A stretch of 64,000 bases of DNA from Bacteroidaceae bacterium (GCA_017442855.1 JAFSPM010000030.1:16575-80574); one strand, 5' to 3'; shown: positions 54,080 to 62,346, numbered from the stretch's first letter. Made by a program: numbers and translations. Notes: generated from the letters alone by a model not told the origin.

Positions 54080-54892
54080 ATGGTTGATTACGGATTAAAG
54101 GACAGAGTGGCTCTGGTTACGGGAGCGAACAACCCGCAAGGCATTGGAGCGACCACGGCGTTTGCCTTTGCTCGTGAAGGTGCAAAGGTGGTTTTGGTCT
54201 ATAAGAGAATTCCAAGACCCTTTGATGTGACTAAGACAGACAAGAATGGAGCCGATAGATATTTCCAGGCTAATGCAGGAAATGCTGATATTGTGGAAAG
54301 CAAGCTTCAGGAAATGGGCGCTGACTACCTGATTATTGAGAGCGACATCTCCAATGAAGATGCCGTCAAGGAAATCTTCTTGAAAACGCTTGAACGATAC
54401 GGGAAGGTGGATATCCTCGTCAACAATGCGGCAGACGGCGACATGGATGGACTTGATACCATCGAGAAAATTACGCAGAATGTTATTGACGAAACCTTTG
54501 CTGTCAATGTCCGTGGGAGTATTCTGATGACACATGAATTCATTAAGCATCGTGGCGATTACGGCAGAATAATCAATCTTTCCACCGATGCAGCACAGGT
54601 CTTTGCCGGTCAGATTACATACGGAGCAAGCAAGGCGACTTTGGAAGCCCTTACCCGTAGTATCGCCCTTGAAGTGGCGAAGTACGGCATTACCGTGAAT
54701 TGTGTGGCTCCTGGTCCGACGCAGACAGGATGGATTGACGATGATTTCGCAAAAGAAGTGATACCTATTATTCCGATGGGTAAACTGATCCAACCGCAGG
54801 ATATTGCCGATACTATCCTGTTTTTGGCAAGTGAACAGGCACGGATGCTTACGGGACAAGTCATAAAGGTATCAGGAGGACATGCGCTTTAA
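54080..54892 (+). CDS. short-chain dehydrogenase/reductase (SDR)
   Basis: 270 residues from the ATG at 54080 (MVDYGLKDRVALVTGANNPQ); a longer frame upstream lies inside DUF1294. The NAD(P)-binding TGANNPQGIG is the glycine-rich loop. NNAADGD, the Ser of NLSTDAAQ and YGASKA (Tyr-x3-Lys) complete the catalytic set. It is a classical SDR of 3-oxoacyl-ACP reductase or glucose dehydrogenase type; substrate unknown. It has gaps of 5 nt on both sides within the operon. Confidence 0.92.
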   Translation: MVDYGLKDRVALVTGANNPQGIGATTAFAFAREGAKVVLVYKRIPRPFDVTKTDKNGADRYFQANAGNADIVESKLQEMGADYLIIESDISNEDAVKEIFLKTLERYGKVDILVNNAADGDMDGLDTIEKITQNVIDETFAVNVRGSILMTHEFIKHRGDYGRIINLSTDAAQVFAGQITYGASKATLEALTRSIALEVAKYGITVNCVAPGPTQTGWIDDDFAKEVIPIIPMGKLIQPQDIADTILFLASEQARMLTGQVIKVSGGHAL

Positions 54893-54897
54893 GAAGC

Positions 54898-55638
54898 ATG
54901 GATGAGATGTGGAACCTGTGGCACGGCTGCCACAAGAAGAGCGAGGGCTGCCAACACTGCTATGTGTTTAGGCGCGATGCGGAGTTCGAGAAGGACTCCA
55001 ACGTCGTAACCAAAACCTCCAGCTTCAATCTTCCCATCCGTCGTGACCGCAGCGGAAACTGGAAAGTGCCGTCGGGTACGCTGATGTGGACATGCTTTAC
55101 ATCAGACTTCTTCATCGAGGAAGCTGACCAATGGCGCGAAGATGCCTGGCTGATGATTCACAGGCGCAGTGATTTGCATTTCTTCATGATCACGAAACGA
55201 CCGGAGCGGATTCTCCAATGCCTGCCGAAGGATTGGGGTGACGGCTATGAAAATGTCACCATCTGCTGTACAATGGAAAACCAGCGGCGAGTGGATGAGC
55301 GGTTGCCGATATACCGCGAACTGCCCATCCGTCATAAATCAATCATCTGTGAACCTTTACTGGAGTGCATTGACTTCCACAATGGTCTCGGCTCATGGTG
55401 TGAACAAGTGACGGTCGGCGGCGAGTCAGGCTCTGAAGCTCGTATCTGTGATTATGCTTGGGTGCTCGGCATCCGTGAGCAATGCATCGCGGCCAACGTG
55501 CCGTTCCACTTCAAACAGACTGGTGCGCACTTCCGCAAAGATGGCCGTATCTACAATATCCCAAGAAACCAGCAGATGAAGCAGGCACATCGGGCTGGAA
55601 TTGATTATAACACTAACATCATAGAGCCATCTACATAA
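54898..55638 (+). CDS. DUF5131 (phage Gp37/Gp68-like) protein
   Basis: 246 residues. Early cysteines WHGCHKKSEGCQHCYVFRRD resemble the C-x-n-C-x2-C site of radical-SAM-like DUF5131 proteins. LMWTCFTSDFFIEEADQWRE, FFMITKRPERI, VTICCTMENQRRVDERLP and QVTVGGESGSEAR then FHFKQTG are typical blocks. The family occurs in phages and bacterial genomes with unclear function. It is last in the Sel1-DUF1294-SDR run; its end overlaps the convergent flavin reductase by 8 nt. Confidence 0.88.
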   Translation: MDEMWNLWHGCHKKSEGCQHCYVFRRDAEFEKDSNVVTKTSSFNLPIRRDRSGNWKVPSGTLMWTCFTSDFFIEEADQWREDAWLMIHRRSDLHFFMITKRPERILQCLPKDWGDGYENVTICCTMENQRRVDERLPIYRELPIRHKSIICEPLLECIDFHNGLGSWCEQVTVGGESGSEARICDYAWVLGIREQCIAANVPFHFKQTGAHFRKDGRIYNIPRNQQMKQAHRAGIDYNTNIIEPST

Positions 55639-56203
55639 ACTTCCGGCCTTCCACCCAAGCGTTTCCGGCTTTTTCACCAAGCGAGAAATACTGGTTGTTG
55701 AACGACTCGTAGAATATCATGCCGATTTTTGACGTGTCTATCTTGCCATTGGCACCAAGCACCGACTCGTCGGCCTTCATATTAACCACACGGGCCACGA
55801 TGCAGTTGAAGTTGGGGGTGTCCACAAACTCTATCACCTCGCACTCCAGCACCACCTTGCTGCCTACGATGATGGGGGCATCAACCAGGTTACTCTTCAC
55901 GGCCTTCATGCCGGCTTTCTCAAACTTGTCTGGCACACGATAGCCCGACACCGTACCCATATAATCCACCTCGGCCATCATGTCCTTAGTGGCCAGTGTC
56001 AGCGTAAATGCCCCACGCTTCTCGATGTTCTCGTGCGTCTTTTTGGGCTTGCCGATGCACAGTGCCAGATGACCTGCGTTTGTGCGGGTACACTCATGCA
56101 GATTCATCACATTTACGCTACCGTCGTCGTTATACGTAGCTACCATCAAAACTGGACTTGCATAACCGTAGTTGAATGCTCTTGCTCCTAAATCTTTCAT
56201 CAT
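55631..56203 (-). CDS. flavin reductase-family FMN-binding protein
   Basis: 190 residues from the ATG at 56203 (MMKDLGARAFNYGYASP); a TTG three codons earlier is less likely. The flavin-reductase-like split barrel is shown by PVLMVATYNDDGSVNVMNLH, GHLALCIGKPKKTHENI, FTLTLATKDMMAEVDYMGTV and VDAPIIVGSKVVLECEV. It probably binds FMN and acts as a flavoredoxin-type electron carrier or reductase. It diverges from the AraC regulator at 56353, a candidate controller. A minus-strand TAATTTTG lies at 56233-56240. Confidence 0.9.
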   Translation of the reverse strand: MMKDLGARAFNYGYASPVLMVATYNDDGSVNVMNLHECTRTNAGHLALCIGKPKKTHENIEKRGAFTLTLATKDMMAEVDYMGTVSGYRVPDKFEKAGMKAVKSNLVDAPIIVGSKVVLECEVIEFVDTPNFNCIVARVVNMKADESVLGANGKIDTSKIGMIFYESFNNQYFSLGEKAGNAWVEGRKFM

Positions 56204-56304
56204 ATCTTTCAAAAATTAATTGTTTTCGGCTGCAAAATTACAACAAATATCTGATAGCGATGTAACACAAAATCTCGCAATAATGTCACTTTTCTAAGAT
56301 TTCC

Positions 56305-56336
56305 TGTTGTTACATCGAAAAATATGCGTATCTTTG
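56305..56336 (+). promoter_or_regulatory. promoter of AraC gene at 56353
   Basis: TGTTG (56305-56309), 19 nt, TATCTTTG (56329-56336), 16 nt before the ATG. Confidence 0.65.
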
Positions 56337-56352
56337 CCAAAATTATCGATGT

Positions 56353-57216
56353 ATGGCAGACGCAAACACCATAAATACAGGGCAGTATATCATCTGTGAA
56401 GACGATATTGTTTTCACGGAAGACATCGTCAAAGCTATGAGCGACAGGTATATTCACACCTGCCTTCATTTTGTGGTATTAGCTGGAAATGTGACATTCT
56501 CTGTCGGCACAAAGATCTTCAGCGCACAGGTGAACGATTGCGTGATTATTCCCAATCGTCCAGAGGTTTCCAATCTCCATCCCTCGGCAGATTTCAGAAT
56601 GACGGGTGTCATCGTCTCCCGTGAGTTCATGCAGGTGTCGCTCCCTAAGAGCAGCTACGAGACGGCTGGTTTGACGGCGATGGCTCAGAATCCCGTCATG
56701 CCGTTGACAGATGACGAAGCCGTTCAGATTCTCGATGATTTCCGACATGTGCAGCATCGTTTTCATCAGGTGGGTCATGCCTATTATGCCGACATGGTGT
56801 CAAGATGTGTCGAGATGATGGTGCTCGACATGTATCATATCCATGCCCTCCAGTATTCTGACGACCTGAAAGGCGTCGACCAGAGCGCGTGGATCATGCG
56901 GCGGTTCATCGACCTGTTGCAGCAAGGACTCATCCGCCAGCATCGCACCGTAGAGTATTACGCCTCGCGCCTCAATATCACGCCAAATTACCTCACAGAA
57001 TGCTGCCTCAAGACGAGCCGTCATAATGCAAGTTTCTTCATCGAGCACTTCACCGCCGAGGAGATAGCCCGCCTGCTGAAACGCGAAGACCTGTCAATCA
57101 CGGATGTAGCCTATCAGCTGGATTTCAACACCACCAATTACTTCACCCGCTACGTGAAGCGCGTTCTCGGCATGACTCCCAGCCAGTATAAGGCGAAATT
57201 CAGCGTAAAGAAATAA
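56353..57216 (+). CDS. AraC-family transcriptional regulator
   Basis: 287 residues. The sensor half is cupin-like (LHFVVLAGNVTFSVGTKIFS, DCVIIPNRPEV). The C-terminal HTH_18 has VEYYASRLNITPNYLTECCL, LSITDVAYQLDFNTTNYFTR and MTPSQYKAKF. It resembles the regulator at 38465 in overall plan. Divergent from the flavin reductase gene, which it may control. Confidence 0.93.
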   Translation: MADANTINTGQYIICEDDIVFTEDIVKAMSDRYIHTCLHFVVLAGNVTFSVGTKIFSAQVNDCVIIPNRPEVSNLHPSADFRMTGVIVSREFMQVSLPKSSYETAGLTAMAQNPVMPLTDDEAVQILDDFRHVQHRFHQVGHAYYADMVSRCVEMMVLDMYHIHALQYSDDLKGVDQSAWIMRRFIDLLQQGLIRQHRTVEYYASRLNITPNYLTECCLKTSRHNASFFIEHFTAEEIARLLKREDLSITDVAYQLDFNTTNYFTRYVKRVLGMTPSQYKAKFSVKK

Positions 57217-57302
57217 TGGACGGCGAGCAGACCATCGAGCGTTCAGACTCCCTGATTTACGAGTTCATGTATCCCGGTGCCGACTACCGCAGTCATGTTT
57301 AA
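57216..57302 (+). CDS. 28-codon ORF of unknown meaning
   Basis: ATG overlaps the AraC stop (TAATG). It reads MDGEQTIERSDSLIYEFMYP then GADYRSHV and stops. It looks like a leftover gene end or a coupled micropeptide; no family recognised. The next 100 nt hold only a weak -7-like TATCTTCG (57374-57381). Confidence 0.25.
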   Translation: MDGEQTIERSDSLIYEFMYPGADYRSHV

Positions 57303-57403
57303 TTGCTGATCGGTGATTCGCTAATAAATTCCAAATCTTCTGCCGTTTCCATCGCGGTACGGGGATTTTTTCGTATCTTCGCAGCAGATTACTTTCAAAC
57401 AAT

Positions 57404-57985
57404 ATGGAGAAGACTCAATTTAAAAAGATGCGGAGTGAAGAGTTCTATGACTTCACGAACGAAGAATGTCTGACAAGTTTTTTCAGAGCCAAGCATCTCT
57501 GCGCTAAGCTGCAAACCATGACCGTAGAGGATGATGACTACAGGAAGACGATAGAAGAGTTGATACCAGGCATTCCTGAATCATCCACGGTATCTCCGCC
57601 CTTTCATTGCGACCATGGGCATGGCATAAAACTGGGTGAGAACGTATTTATCAACTACAACGGTACTATGCTCGACGGAGGGCTGATCACCATCGGTTCC
57701 AACACGCAGATTGGCCCGAACTGCCAGTTCCTGACTCCGAACCATCCTATTGATTACGTCGAACGCAAAAAAACCATAGAGCGATGTTCTCCGATAACCA
57801 TTGGTGAAGATTGTTGGCTGGGAGGCGGTGTGACGGTGTGCCCTGGAGTAACCATTGGCGACCGCTGTATCATTGGTGCAGGAAGCGTGGTGGTCAAGGA
57901 TATTCCTTCTGATTCTATGGCCGTAGGCAATCCTTGTCGTGTCATCCGCAAGATAGATACAGTTAAATCAAGATTAGATATATAA
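57404..57985 (+). CDS. sugar O-acetyltransferase (maltose/galactoside acetyltransferase type)
   Basis: 193 residues. An N-terminal Mac-like region (MRSEEFYDFTNEE, CAKLQTMT) precedes hexapeptide-repeat beta-helix text: HGIKLGENVFINYNGTMLDG, ITIGSNTQIGPNCQFLTPNH with the active-site His, and CWLGGGVTVCPGVTIGDRC then VIGAGSVV-like IIGAGSVVVKDIPSDSMAVG. It uses acetyl-CoA to acetylate a sugar hydroxyl; the acceptor is unknown. The 115-bp repeat begins 5 nt after its stop. Confidence 0.93.
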   Translation: MEKTQFKKMRSEEFYDFTNEECLTSFFRAKHLCAKLQTMTVEDDDYRKTIEELIPGIPESSTVSPPFHCDHGHGIKLGENVFINYNGTMLDGGLITIGSNTQIGPNCQFLTPNHPIDYVERKKTIERCSPITIGEDCWLGGGVTVCPGVTIGDRCIIGAGSVVVKDIPSDSMAVGNPCRVIRKIDTVKSRLDI

Positions 57986-57990
57986 TGAGA

Positions 57991-58105
57991 TGTAAATTGT
58001 AATTGAAAAGTATACCACCATAATAATCGTTTATACTTTCAGCACTCCATTGATTTACGATATCTCAGAGATATTATCAGGTTTACTTATACGTTATTAT
58101 TTACA
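57991..58105. repeat. 115-bp MITE-like element, copy 2
   Basis: 112 of 115 bases identical to 44573-44687, in the same orientation, starting TGTAAAT and ending ATTTACA. It lies just after the acetyltransferase stop. No target duplication is evident. Confidence 0.85.
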
Positions 58106-58142
58106 CGACTCGTAAATCTCTTTGTTAGAAACACCTCTTCAT

Positions 58143-58174
58143 CTCCCAAGTCCTTGCGATTTGGGAGTTTTTTT
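58143..58174 (+). terminator. CTCCCAA hairpin terminator, copy 1
   Basis: CTCCCAA (58143-58149), 11-nt loop, TTGGGAG (58161-58167), then seven T. The same hairpin with nearly the same loop recurs at 63501 and, decayed, at 62323. Confidence 0.75.
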
Positions 58175-58241
58175 ATGGCATCAGCAATTTGTATCGCACA
58201 CGATTTATCGTTAAATAACCTTAAAGAATCAGATAAATCGC

Positions 58242-58270
58242 TTGCGATATAAATTATTATTGTACCTTTG
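58242..58270 (+). promoter_or_regulatory. promoter of the peroxide-response operon
   Basis: TTG (58242-58244), 18 nt, TACCTTTG (58263-58270), 50 nt before the glutathione peroxidase ATG. Confidence 0.6.
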
Positions 58271-58320
58271 CAGAAGAAATAAGTCGCGAACGATAGAAAT
58301 AATATAAAAAACATAAAGGT

Positions 58321-58866
58321 ATGACTAAGATTTATGATTTCAAGGCTCAGACGAGCAAAGGTAAAGAGATTGACTTCAAGCAGTTTGAAGGTAAGGTGCT
58401 GCTGATTGTAAACACAGCCAGCAAGTGTGGTTTTACACCTCAGTTTGCAGGACTGGAGGAGCTGAACCAGAAGTACAAAGAGAAGGGTTTGGTGATTATC
58501 GGCTTCCCCTGCAACCAGTTTAAGGAGCAAGATCCGGGCACTGACGGACAGATTGAGGAGTTCTGCCAGTTGAACTACGGCGTTTCCTTCCAGATTATGA
58601 AGAAAACCGATGTGAATGGGCCGGATGCAGAGCCCATATTCGAGTATCTGAAGGAGCAGGCTCCTACTGAGGAGTACCATGGATTGAAGGCCAAAGGGAT
58701 GGCTATGCTCATCAAGAAGCTTAGCAAGAGTGTGGAGAAAGACTGCGATATCAAGTGGAACTTCACCAAGTTCTTGATTTCAAAGGATGGTGAGACCATC
58801 AAGCGCTATGCTCCCACCACTGAGCCCAAGGACTTTGAGAAGGATGTAGAAGCGATACTTAATTGA
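58321..58866 (+). CDS. glutathione peroxidase-family thiol peroxidase (cytoplasmic)
   Basis: 181 residues with C36 in NTASKCGFTPQ, FPCNQFKEQDPG and WNFTKFLI, the GPx signature (Cys rather than selenocysteine). It reduces hydroperoxides, in bacteria usually with thioredoxin. First gene of a run with an OhrR-like regulator, a small Cys protein, a secreted GPx and a TlpA protein. Confidence 0.94.
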   Translation: MTKIYDFKAQTSKGKEIDFKQFEGKVLLIVNTASKCGFTPQFAGLEELNQKYKEKGLVIIGFPCNQFKEQDPGTDGQIEEFCQLNYGVSFQIMKKTDVNGPDAEPIFEYLKEQAPTEEYHGLKAKGMAMLIKKLSKSVEKDCDIKWNFTKFLISKDGETIKRYAPTTEPKDFEKDVEAILN

Positions 58867-58885
58867 GAATTGACAATTGAGAATT

Positions 58886-59350
58886 ATGGCTCACACAGAA
58901 TTACAACTGGATAATCAGATTTGCTTCAGGCTCTACACGGCCACGAGGCTGATAACGCAGGCTTACACGCCGATGCTGACGGAACTGGGTATCACCTATC
59001 CGCAGTATCTGGTGCTGATGGTACTTTGGGAGAAGGACAACCTGCCTGTGAATGACATTGCACATAGGCTGATGCTGGAAACCAACACGGTTACTCCCCT
59101 ACTCCAACGCATGGAGAAACAGGGAATCGTCAGTCGCATGAAGGGCGAACAGGACAAACGTCAGCAGATTGTAAGTCTGACAGAGAAAGGCAAGGACATG
59201 GAGGAAAGGGCCTTCGAACTTATTCCTGCCGGCATGGGCAAACGCCTCGCTGCCTGTCCACTGAAGCTGGAAGACTATATGATCCTGGCTCAAGAACTGG
59301 ATTCGATTATTAACTCATTAAAAAATAAAAATTATGGCACATCCATGTGA
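58886..59350 (+). CDS. MarR/OhrR-type regulator
   Basis: 154 residues from the ATG at 58886 (MAHTELQLDNQICFRLYTAT). C13 in DNQICF is at the place of the peroxide-sensing Cys of OhrR proteins. The winged helix is YPQYLVLMVLWEKDNLPVND, then LETNTVTPLLQRMEKQGIVS. It probably senses organic hydroperoxides by Cys oxidation and controls this operon. Its end overlaps the next small gene by 17 nt. Confidence 0.9.
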   Translation: MAHTELQLDNQICFRLYTATRLITQAYTPMLTELGITYPQYLVLMVLWEKDNLPVNDIAHRLMLETNTVTPLLQRMEKQGIVSRMKGEQDKRQQIVSLTEKGKDMEERAFELIPAGMGKRLAACPLKLEDYMILAQELDSIINSLKNKNYGTSM

Positions 59351-59525
59351 AAATTGCAAATTCCGTGCGAATTATGACGCCAAACCTAACTCACTGTTGG
59401 GACGCTTCTGGCGTTGGCACATCAACTTCTGTCCGGGCTGGAAAGCCTACTTCACCTCACTCCCTGCCGACCAGCAACAGGCACTGCGTGAGAAGTATCA
59501 ATTTGTGAAATATCAAACCAAATAA
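59334..59525 (+). CDS. small Cys-containing conserved protein
   Basis: 63 residues beginning MAHPCENCKFRANYDAKPNS, with C-x2-C and a later Cys in WHINFCPGWKAYF. Soluble and rich in aromatic residues; it may bind a metal. No function known. It is coupled to the regulator gene by a 17-nt overlap and precedes the secreted GPx by 11 nt, so it belongs to the peroxide-response operon. Confidence 0.8.
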   Translation: MAHPCENCKFRANYDAKPNSLLGRFWRWHINFCPGWKAYFTSLPADQQQALREKYQFVKYQTK

Positions 59526-59536
59526 AAACAAGATTT

Positions 59537-60145
59537 ATGAAGAAAGTATTATTTGCATTGCTGTCGTTCGTAGCTATGACAGTGGCTGCACAAAACAGTC
59601 TGTATGATTACACAGTAAAGGATCTGGACGGCAAGAATGTGTCGCTGAAGGACTATTCTGGCAAGGTATTGCTGATTGTAAACACGGCAACCAAGTGTGG
59701 CTTTACGCCCCAATACAAGGAGCTGGAAGCGCTGTATGAGAAGTATGAGGCCAATGGCTTTACGATTCTGGATTTTCCCTGCAACCAGTTTGGCGAACAG
59801 GCTCCAGGCACCAACGAAGAGATTCACGAGTTCTGCACACTGAACTACAACACCCAGTTTCCTCAGTTCGACAAGATTGATGTGAACGGCGAGAACCAGT
59901 CGCCGCTGTTTGCCTTCCTGAAAGAGAGACAAGGCTTCAAGGGTTTCGAGCAGAACGATACCGGAAAGATGATGGAGCAGATGTTGACACGCAGAGACCC
60001 CGATTTCAAGAACAAATCGGATATTAAGTGGAACTTCACTAAATTTTTGGTAAATCAGCAAGGTGAAGTGATAGCACGCTTTGAACCATCTGATAGTTTG
60101 ACAAAACTGGAAGAGATGATAGACGCTTTGTTGGCTAACAAATAA
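59537..60145 (+). CDS. secreted glutathione peroxidase-family protein
   Basis: 202 residues with a signal peptide (MKKVLFALLSFVAMTVAAQ). C54 is in NTATKCGFTPQ, with FPCNQFGEQAPG and WNFTKFLV following. It is a periplasmic counterpart of the GPx at 58321 and probably takes electrons from a periplasmic thioredoxin-like protein such as the TlpA protein encoded 15 nt downstream. Confidence 0.93.
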   Translation: MKKVLFALLSFVAMTVAAQNSLYDYTVKDLDGKNVSLKDYSGKVLLIVNTATKCGFTPQYKELEALYEKYEANGFTILDFPCNQFGEQAPGTNEEIHEFCTLNYNTQFPQFDKIDVNGENQSPLFAFLKERQGFKGFEQNDTGKMMEQMLTRRDPDFKNKSDIKWNFTKFLVNQQGEVIARFEPSDSLTKLEEMIDALLANK

Positions 60146-60160
60146 AACAGTCATCAGTTT

Positions 60161-60655
60161 ATGAAAAAGCTTTTATTTACCCTGATGGCTGCCATCTGCT
60201 GCACGTTGGTAGCACGTGCGCAGCAGGAGCCGGCTTCCATGCCACAGGTGGGCGACAAGGTGCCATCTTTCACAGTGAAGGATGCCGACGGCAAGGAAAA
60301 GACATTGGCCGACTTGTGCCAGGGCAAGAAGTATATCATGATAGACTTCTGGGCCACGTGGTGTGTGCCTTGCCGCCAGGAGATGCCCAATGTCAAGGAG
60401 CAGTATGCGAAATATGCTGCCAAGGGGTTTGAGGTTATCGGTATCTCTGAAGACCGCAGCAAGCCTACCATGGATGAATATGTGCAAAAGGAAGGCATTA
60501 AGTGGCCTGTCTTTCGCGACCAGACCAAAATTGCTTCGCTCTATGGGGTGACCATGATTCCCACCACCTTCATCATCAATGCCGAGGGTGTGGTGGTGGC
60601 AAAAGACCTGCGAGGTGATGACCTGGGGCTCAAGTTGGCACAGCTGTTTCCCTGA
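60161..60655 (+). CDS. TlpA-type periplasmic thioredoxin
   Basis: 164 residues with a signal peptide (MKKLLFTLMAAICCTLVARA). The active site is WCVPC with C68 and C71, and there is a cis-Pro loop at TMIPTTFII. AhpC-TSA/Redoxin fold (GDKVPSFTVKDADGKEKTLA). It may reduce the secreted GPx encoded just upstream. End of the operon. Confidence 0.93.
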   Translation: MKKLLFTLMAAICCTLVARAQQEPASMPQVGDKVPSFTVKDADGKEKTLADLCQGKKYIMIDFWATWCVPCRQEMPNVKEQYAKYAAKGFEVIGISEDRSKPTMDEYVQKEGIKWPVFRDQTKIASLYGVTMIPTTFIINAEGVVVAKDLRGDDLGLKLAQLFP

Positions 60656-60787
60656 AGTTTGAGCAGTATTGAGTAAGAGAAACAGACCGTCCGGAAGATG
60701 ATTCATAAGGTCATGCGCTGGGTTGGACCAAGAATGGTATTTACCACAAAAGTTACCAATGGTTACCTAATTACCATATTGCACTAT

Positions 60788-60824
60788 GTTAATCAAAGTT
60801 AAAGTCGTTCTCAGCAAACCCCGA
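60788..60824 (+). repeat. 37-bp dispersed repeat, copy 2
   Basis: 33 of 37 bases match 42384-42420. It lies in the 289-nt gap between the TlpA and MBL-like genes, which otherwise holds only a hairpin and a promoter. Confidence 0.75.
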
Positions 60825-60840
60825 TTACATCCCTATTCCT

Positions 60841-60869
60841 ACTTTTTGGTAACTATGGCACCAAAAAGT
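60841..60869. terminator. ACTTTTTGGT hairpin
   Basis: Perfect 10-bp arms ACTTTTTGGT (60841-60850) and ACCAAAAAGT (60860-60869) with a 9-nt loop; no T-run follows, so termination is uncertain. Confidence 0.45.
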
Positions 60870-60875
60870 GCCTTC

Positions 60876-60906
60876 TTGCAAAACTCGCGCTAACCAAGTA
60901 ATTTTG
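60876..60906 (+). promoter_or_regulatory. promoter of the MBL-like lipoprotein gene
   Basis: TTG (60876-60878), 20 nt, TAATTTTG (60899-60906), 38 nt before the ATG. Confidence 0.65.
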
Positions 60907-60944
60907 CATCGAAATTAAAAAGCAACAAAAAAAACGATAGCATT

Positions 60945-61820
60945 ATGAAAAAGTATTTCGCAATTGCACTGGCAGCTATGGCTATGATGAGCTGCAATGG
61001 CAACAAGAATCAGCAAGTTGCTGATGAGCAGGAAGTGGTGAATGAAACTTTGGTTGGTGCATTCCAGAGCTATAATCTGGATGGTTTCAAACTGCATGTA
61101 TATAATTCTAATGATGTGATGGGCGACTGCAGCTACATAATCGAGGGCAACAACGGCCTTGTAGTAATGGAGTATCCGCTTTTCAAAGTGAACGCTCAGG
61201 AGTTTACCGACTATATTGCTAAATTAGGCAAACCGATCGTGACTGATATAACTGATTATCATTTGGGTGGTTCCGACAAATTGCCATTGATTATGCCTGA
61301 GGGTATGCCTGCATTCATTGAGGGTCCTGTTTATGGTGGTATGATGAAGAGCTTTGCCGATCGTTTTGGTGACACAATGGTAGAACTGCCCACTCAGAAG
61401 GCTGCTGAGGTTCCTTTCGGACAGACTCAGAACTGGGCCGGTGTAGAATTTGACTTCGAGCATGGTGCTACCTCCGACTTCCCCGGTGCTTCCATCATCA
61501 TTGGCAAGCAGGTTTATTACACCCACTGGACTCCCGCAGAGGCACATATCAGTCCGCTTCAGGTTGGCAATGCCGCAGCTGTTGATGCTGAACTGGCTGA
61601 AGCACAGAAGTCGCTCGCATCAGGAGCAAAGTACTTCATCGGAGGTCATGGCGGTCTGGCTGAGAAGGCTCAGGTGGAGTTCAAGATTGCCTATCTCCAG
61701 AAGGTGAAGGAACTGCTGGCTGCCAACAAGGATGCTGCTACATTCGCCGAAGCTCTGAAGGTTGCTTATCCTGAACTTCCAGGTGATGCTGACGCCCTGG
61801 CACAGGCGTTGTATAGGTAA
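60945..61820 (+). CDS. metallo-beta-lactamase-fold-like lipoprotein lacking the HxHxDH motif
   Basis: 291 residues. A lipoprotein signal (MKKYFAIALAAMAMMSC, lipobox MMSC) is followed by an MBL-like text: SYIIEGNNGLVVMEYPLFKV, IVTDITDYHLGGSDKL where HxHxDH would be expected, VYYTHWTPAEAHISP and KYFIGGHGGLAEK. The zinc ligands are mostly lost, so it may bind rather than hydrolyse its ligand. It is followed by an FMN-barrel gene after 33 nt. Confidence 0.7.
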   Translation: MKKYFAIALAAMAMMSCNGNKNQQVADEQEVVNETLVGAFQSYNLDGFKLHVYNSNDVMGDCSYIIEGNNGLVVMEYPLFKVNAQEFTDYIAKLGKPIVTDITDYHLGGSDKLPLIMPEGMPAFIEGPVYGGMMKSFADRFGDTMVELPTQKAAEVPFGQTQNWAGVEFDFEHGATSDFPGASIIIGKQVYYTHWTPAEAHISPLQVGNAAAVDAELAEAQKSLASGAKYFIGGHGGLAEKAQVEFKIAYLQKVKELLAANKDAATFAEALKVAYPELPGDADALAQALYR

Positions 61821-61853
61821 TAAAACATATAACCAGCAAAGCAATCAAGAACT

Positions 61854-62306
61854 ATGATGCAACAGGCATTACAATTCCTGCAGGACCACAACGAGATTGC
61901 CTTCGCCACGTGCGAGGGCAATCTGCCTAAAATCCGCATGTTCCAGATTATGAAGCAGGAGGGCACGGTGCTCTACTTCTCCACCTCTGCCGAGAAAGCT
62001 GTCTGGAAGGAACTACAGGCTAACCCCAACGTGGAGGTGTTGGCTTATGTAGACAACATTTCTGTCCGCTGCTCTGGTATGGTGAACTTCGATGTAAAGG
62101 ACGATGTCAAGCGGTGGATCTACGAGCATAACCCCGTTCTGCCCCGTCTCTACAGCAGTTACGACCAACTGGTCTATTTCTGCCTGCCCATAGCCGAGAT
62201 GGATTATTTCGACCTCACGCCCACGCCTCCCATCTTCAAACACTTCGACTTAATAGCAGGAAATGTTGGCGACGGATTCGTCGGTGCAAGGTTCAAGATT
62301 CAATAA
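61854..62306 (+). CDS. pyridoxamine 5'-phosphate oxidase-family FMN-binding protein
   Basis: 150 residues; start at the first or second of a double ATG. The split-barrel motif text is ALQFLQDHNEIAFATCEGNL, PKIRMFQIMKQEGTVLYFST and EKAVWKELQANPNVEVLAYV. Such proteins bind FMN or F420; the reaction is unknown. It probably shares a transcript with the MBL-like lipoprotein gene. Confidence 0.88.
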   Translation: MMQQALQFLQDHNEIAFATCEGNLPKIRMFQIMKQEGTVLYFSTSAEKAVWKELQANPNVEVLAYVDNISVRCSGMVNFDVKDDVKRWIYEHNPVLPRLYSSYDQLVYFCLPIAEMDYFDLTPTPPIFKHFDLIAGNVGDGFVGARFKIQ

Positions 62307-62322
62307 TAATCCACTAAATCAT

Positions 62323-62346
62323 CTCCCAAGTCCTTGTGATTTGGCA
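62323..62346 (+). repeat. decayed CTCCCAA hairpin, copy 2
   Basis: CTCCCAAGTCCTTGTGATTT then GGCAG: same as the hairpin at 58143 but with one stem base changed and no T-run. Its loop supplies the -33 TTG of the next promoter. Confidence 0.65.

Noticed and set aside
54898-55638. Prophage remnant suggested by the phage Gp37/Gp68-like protein
   Set aside because: The neighbours are DUF1294, SDR and flavin reductase genes; no structural, integrase or packaging genes are nearby.
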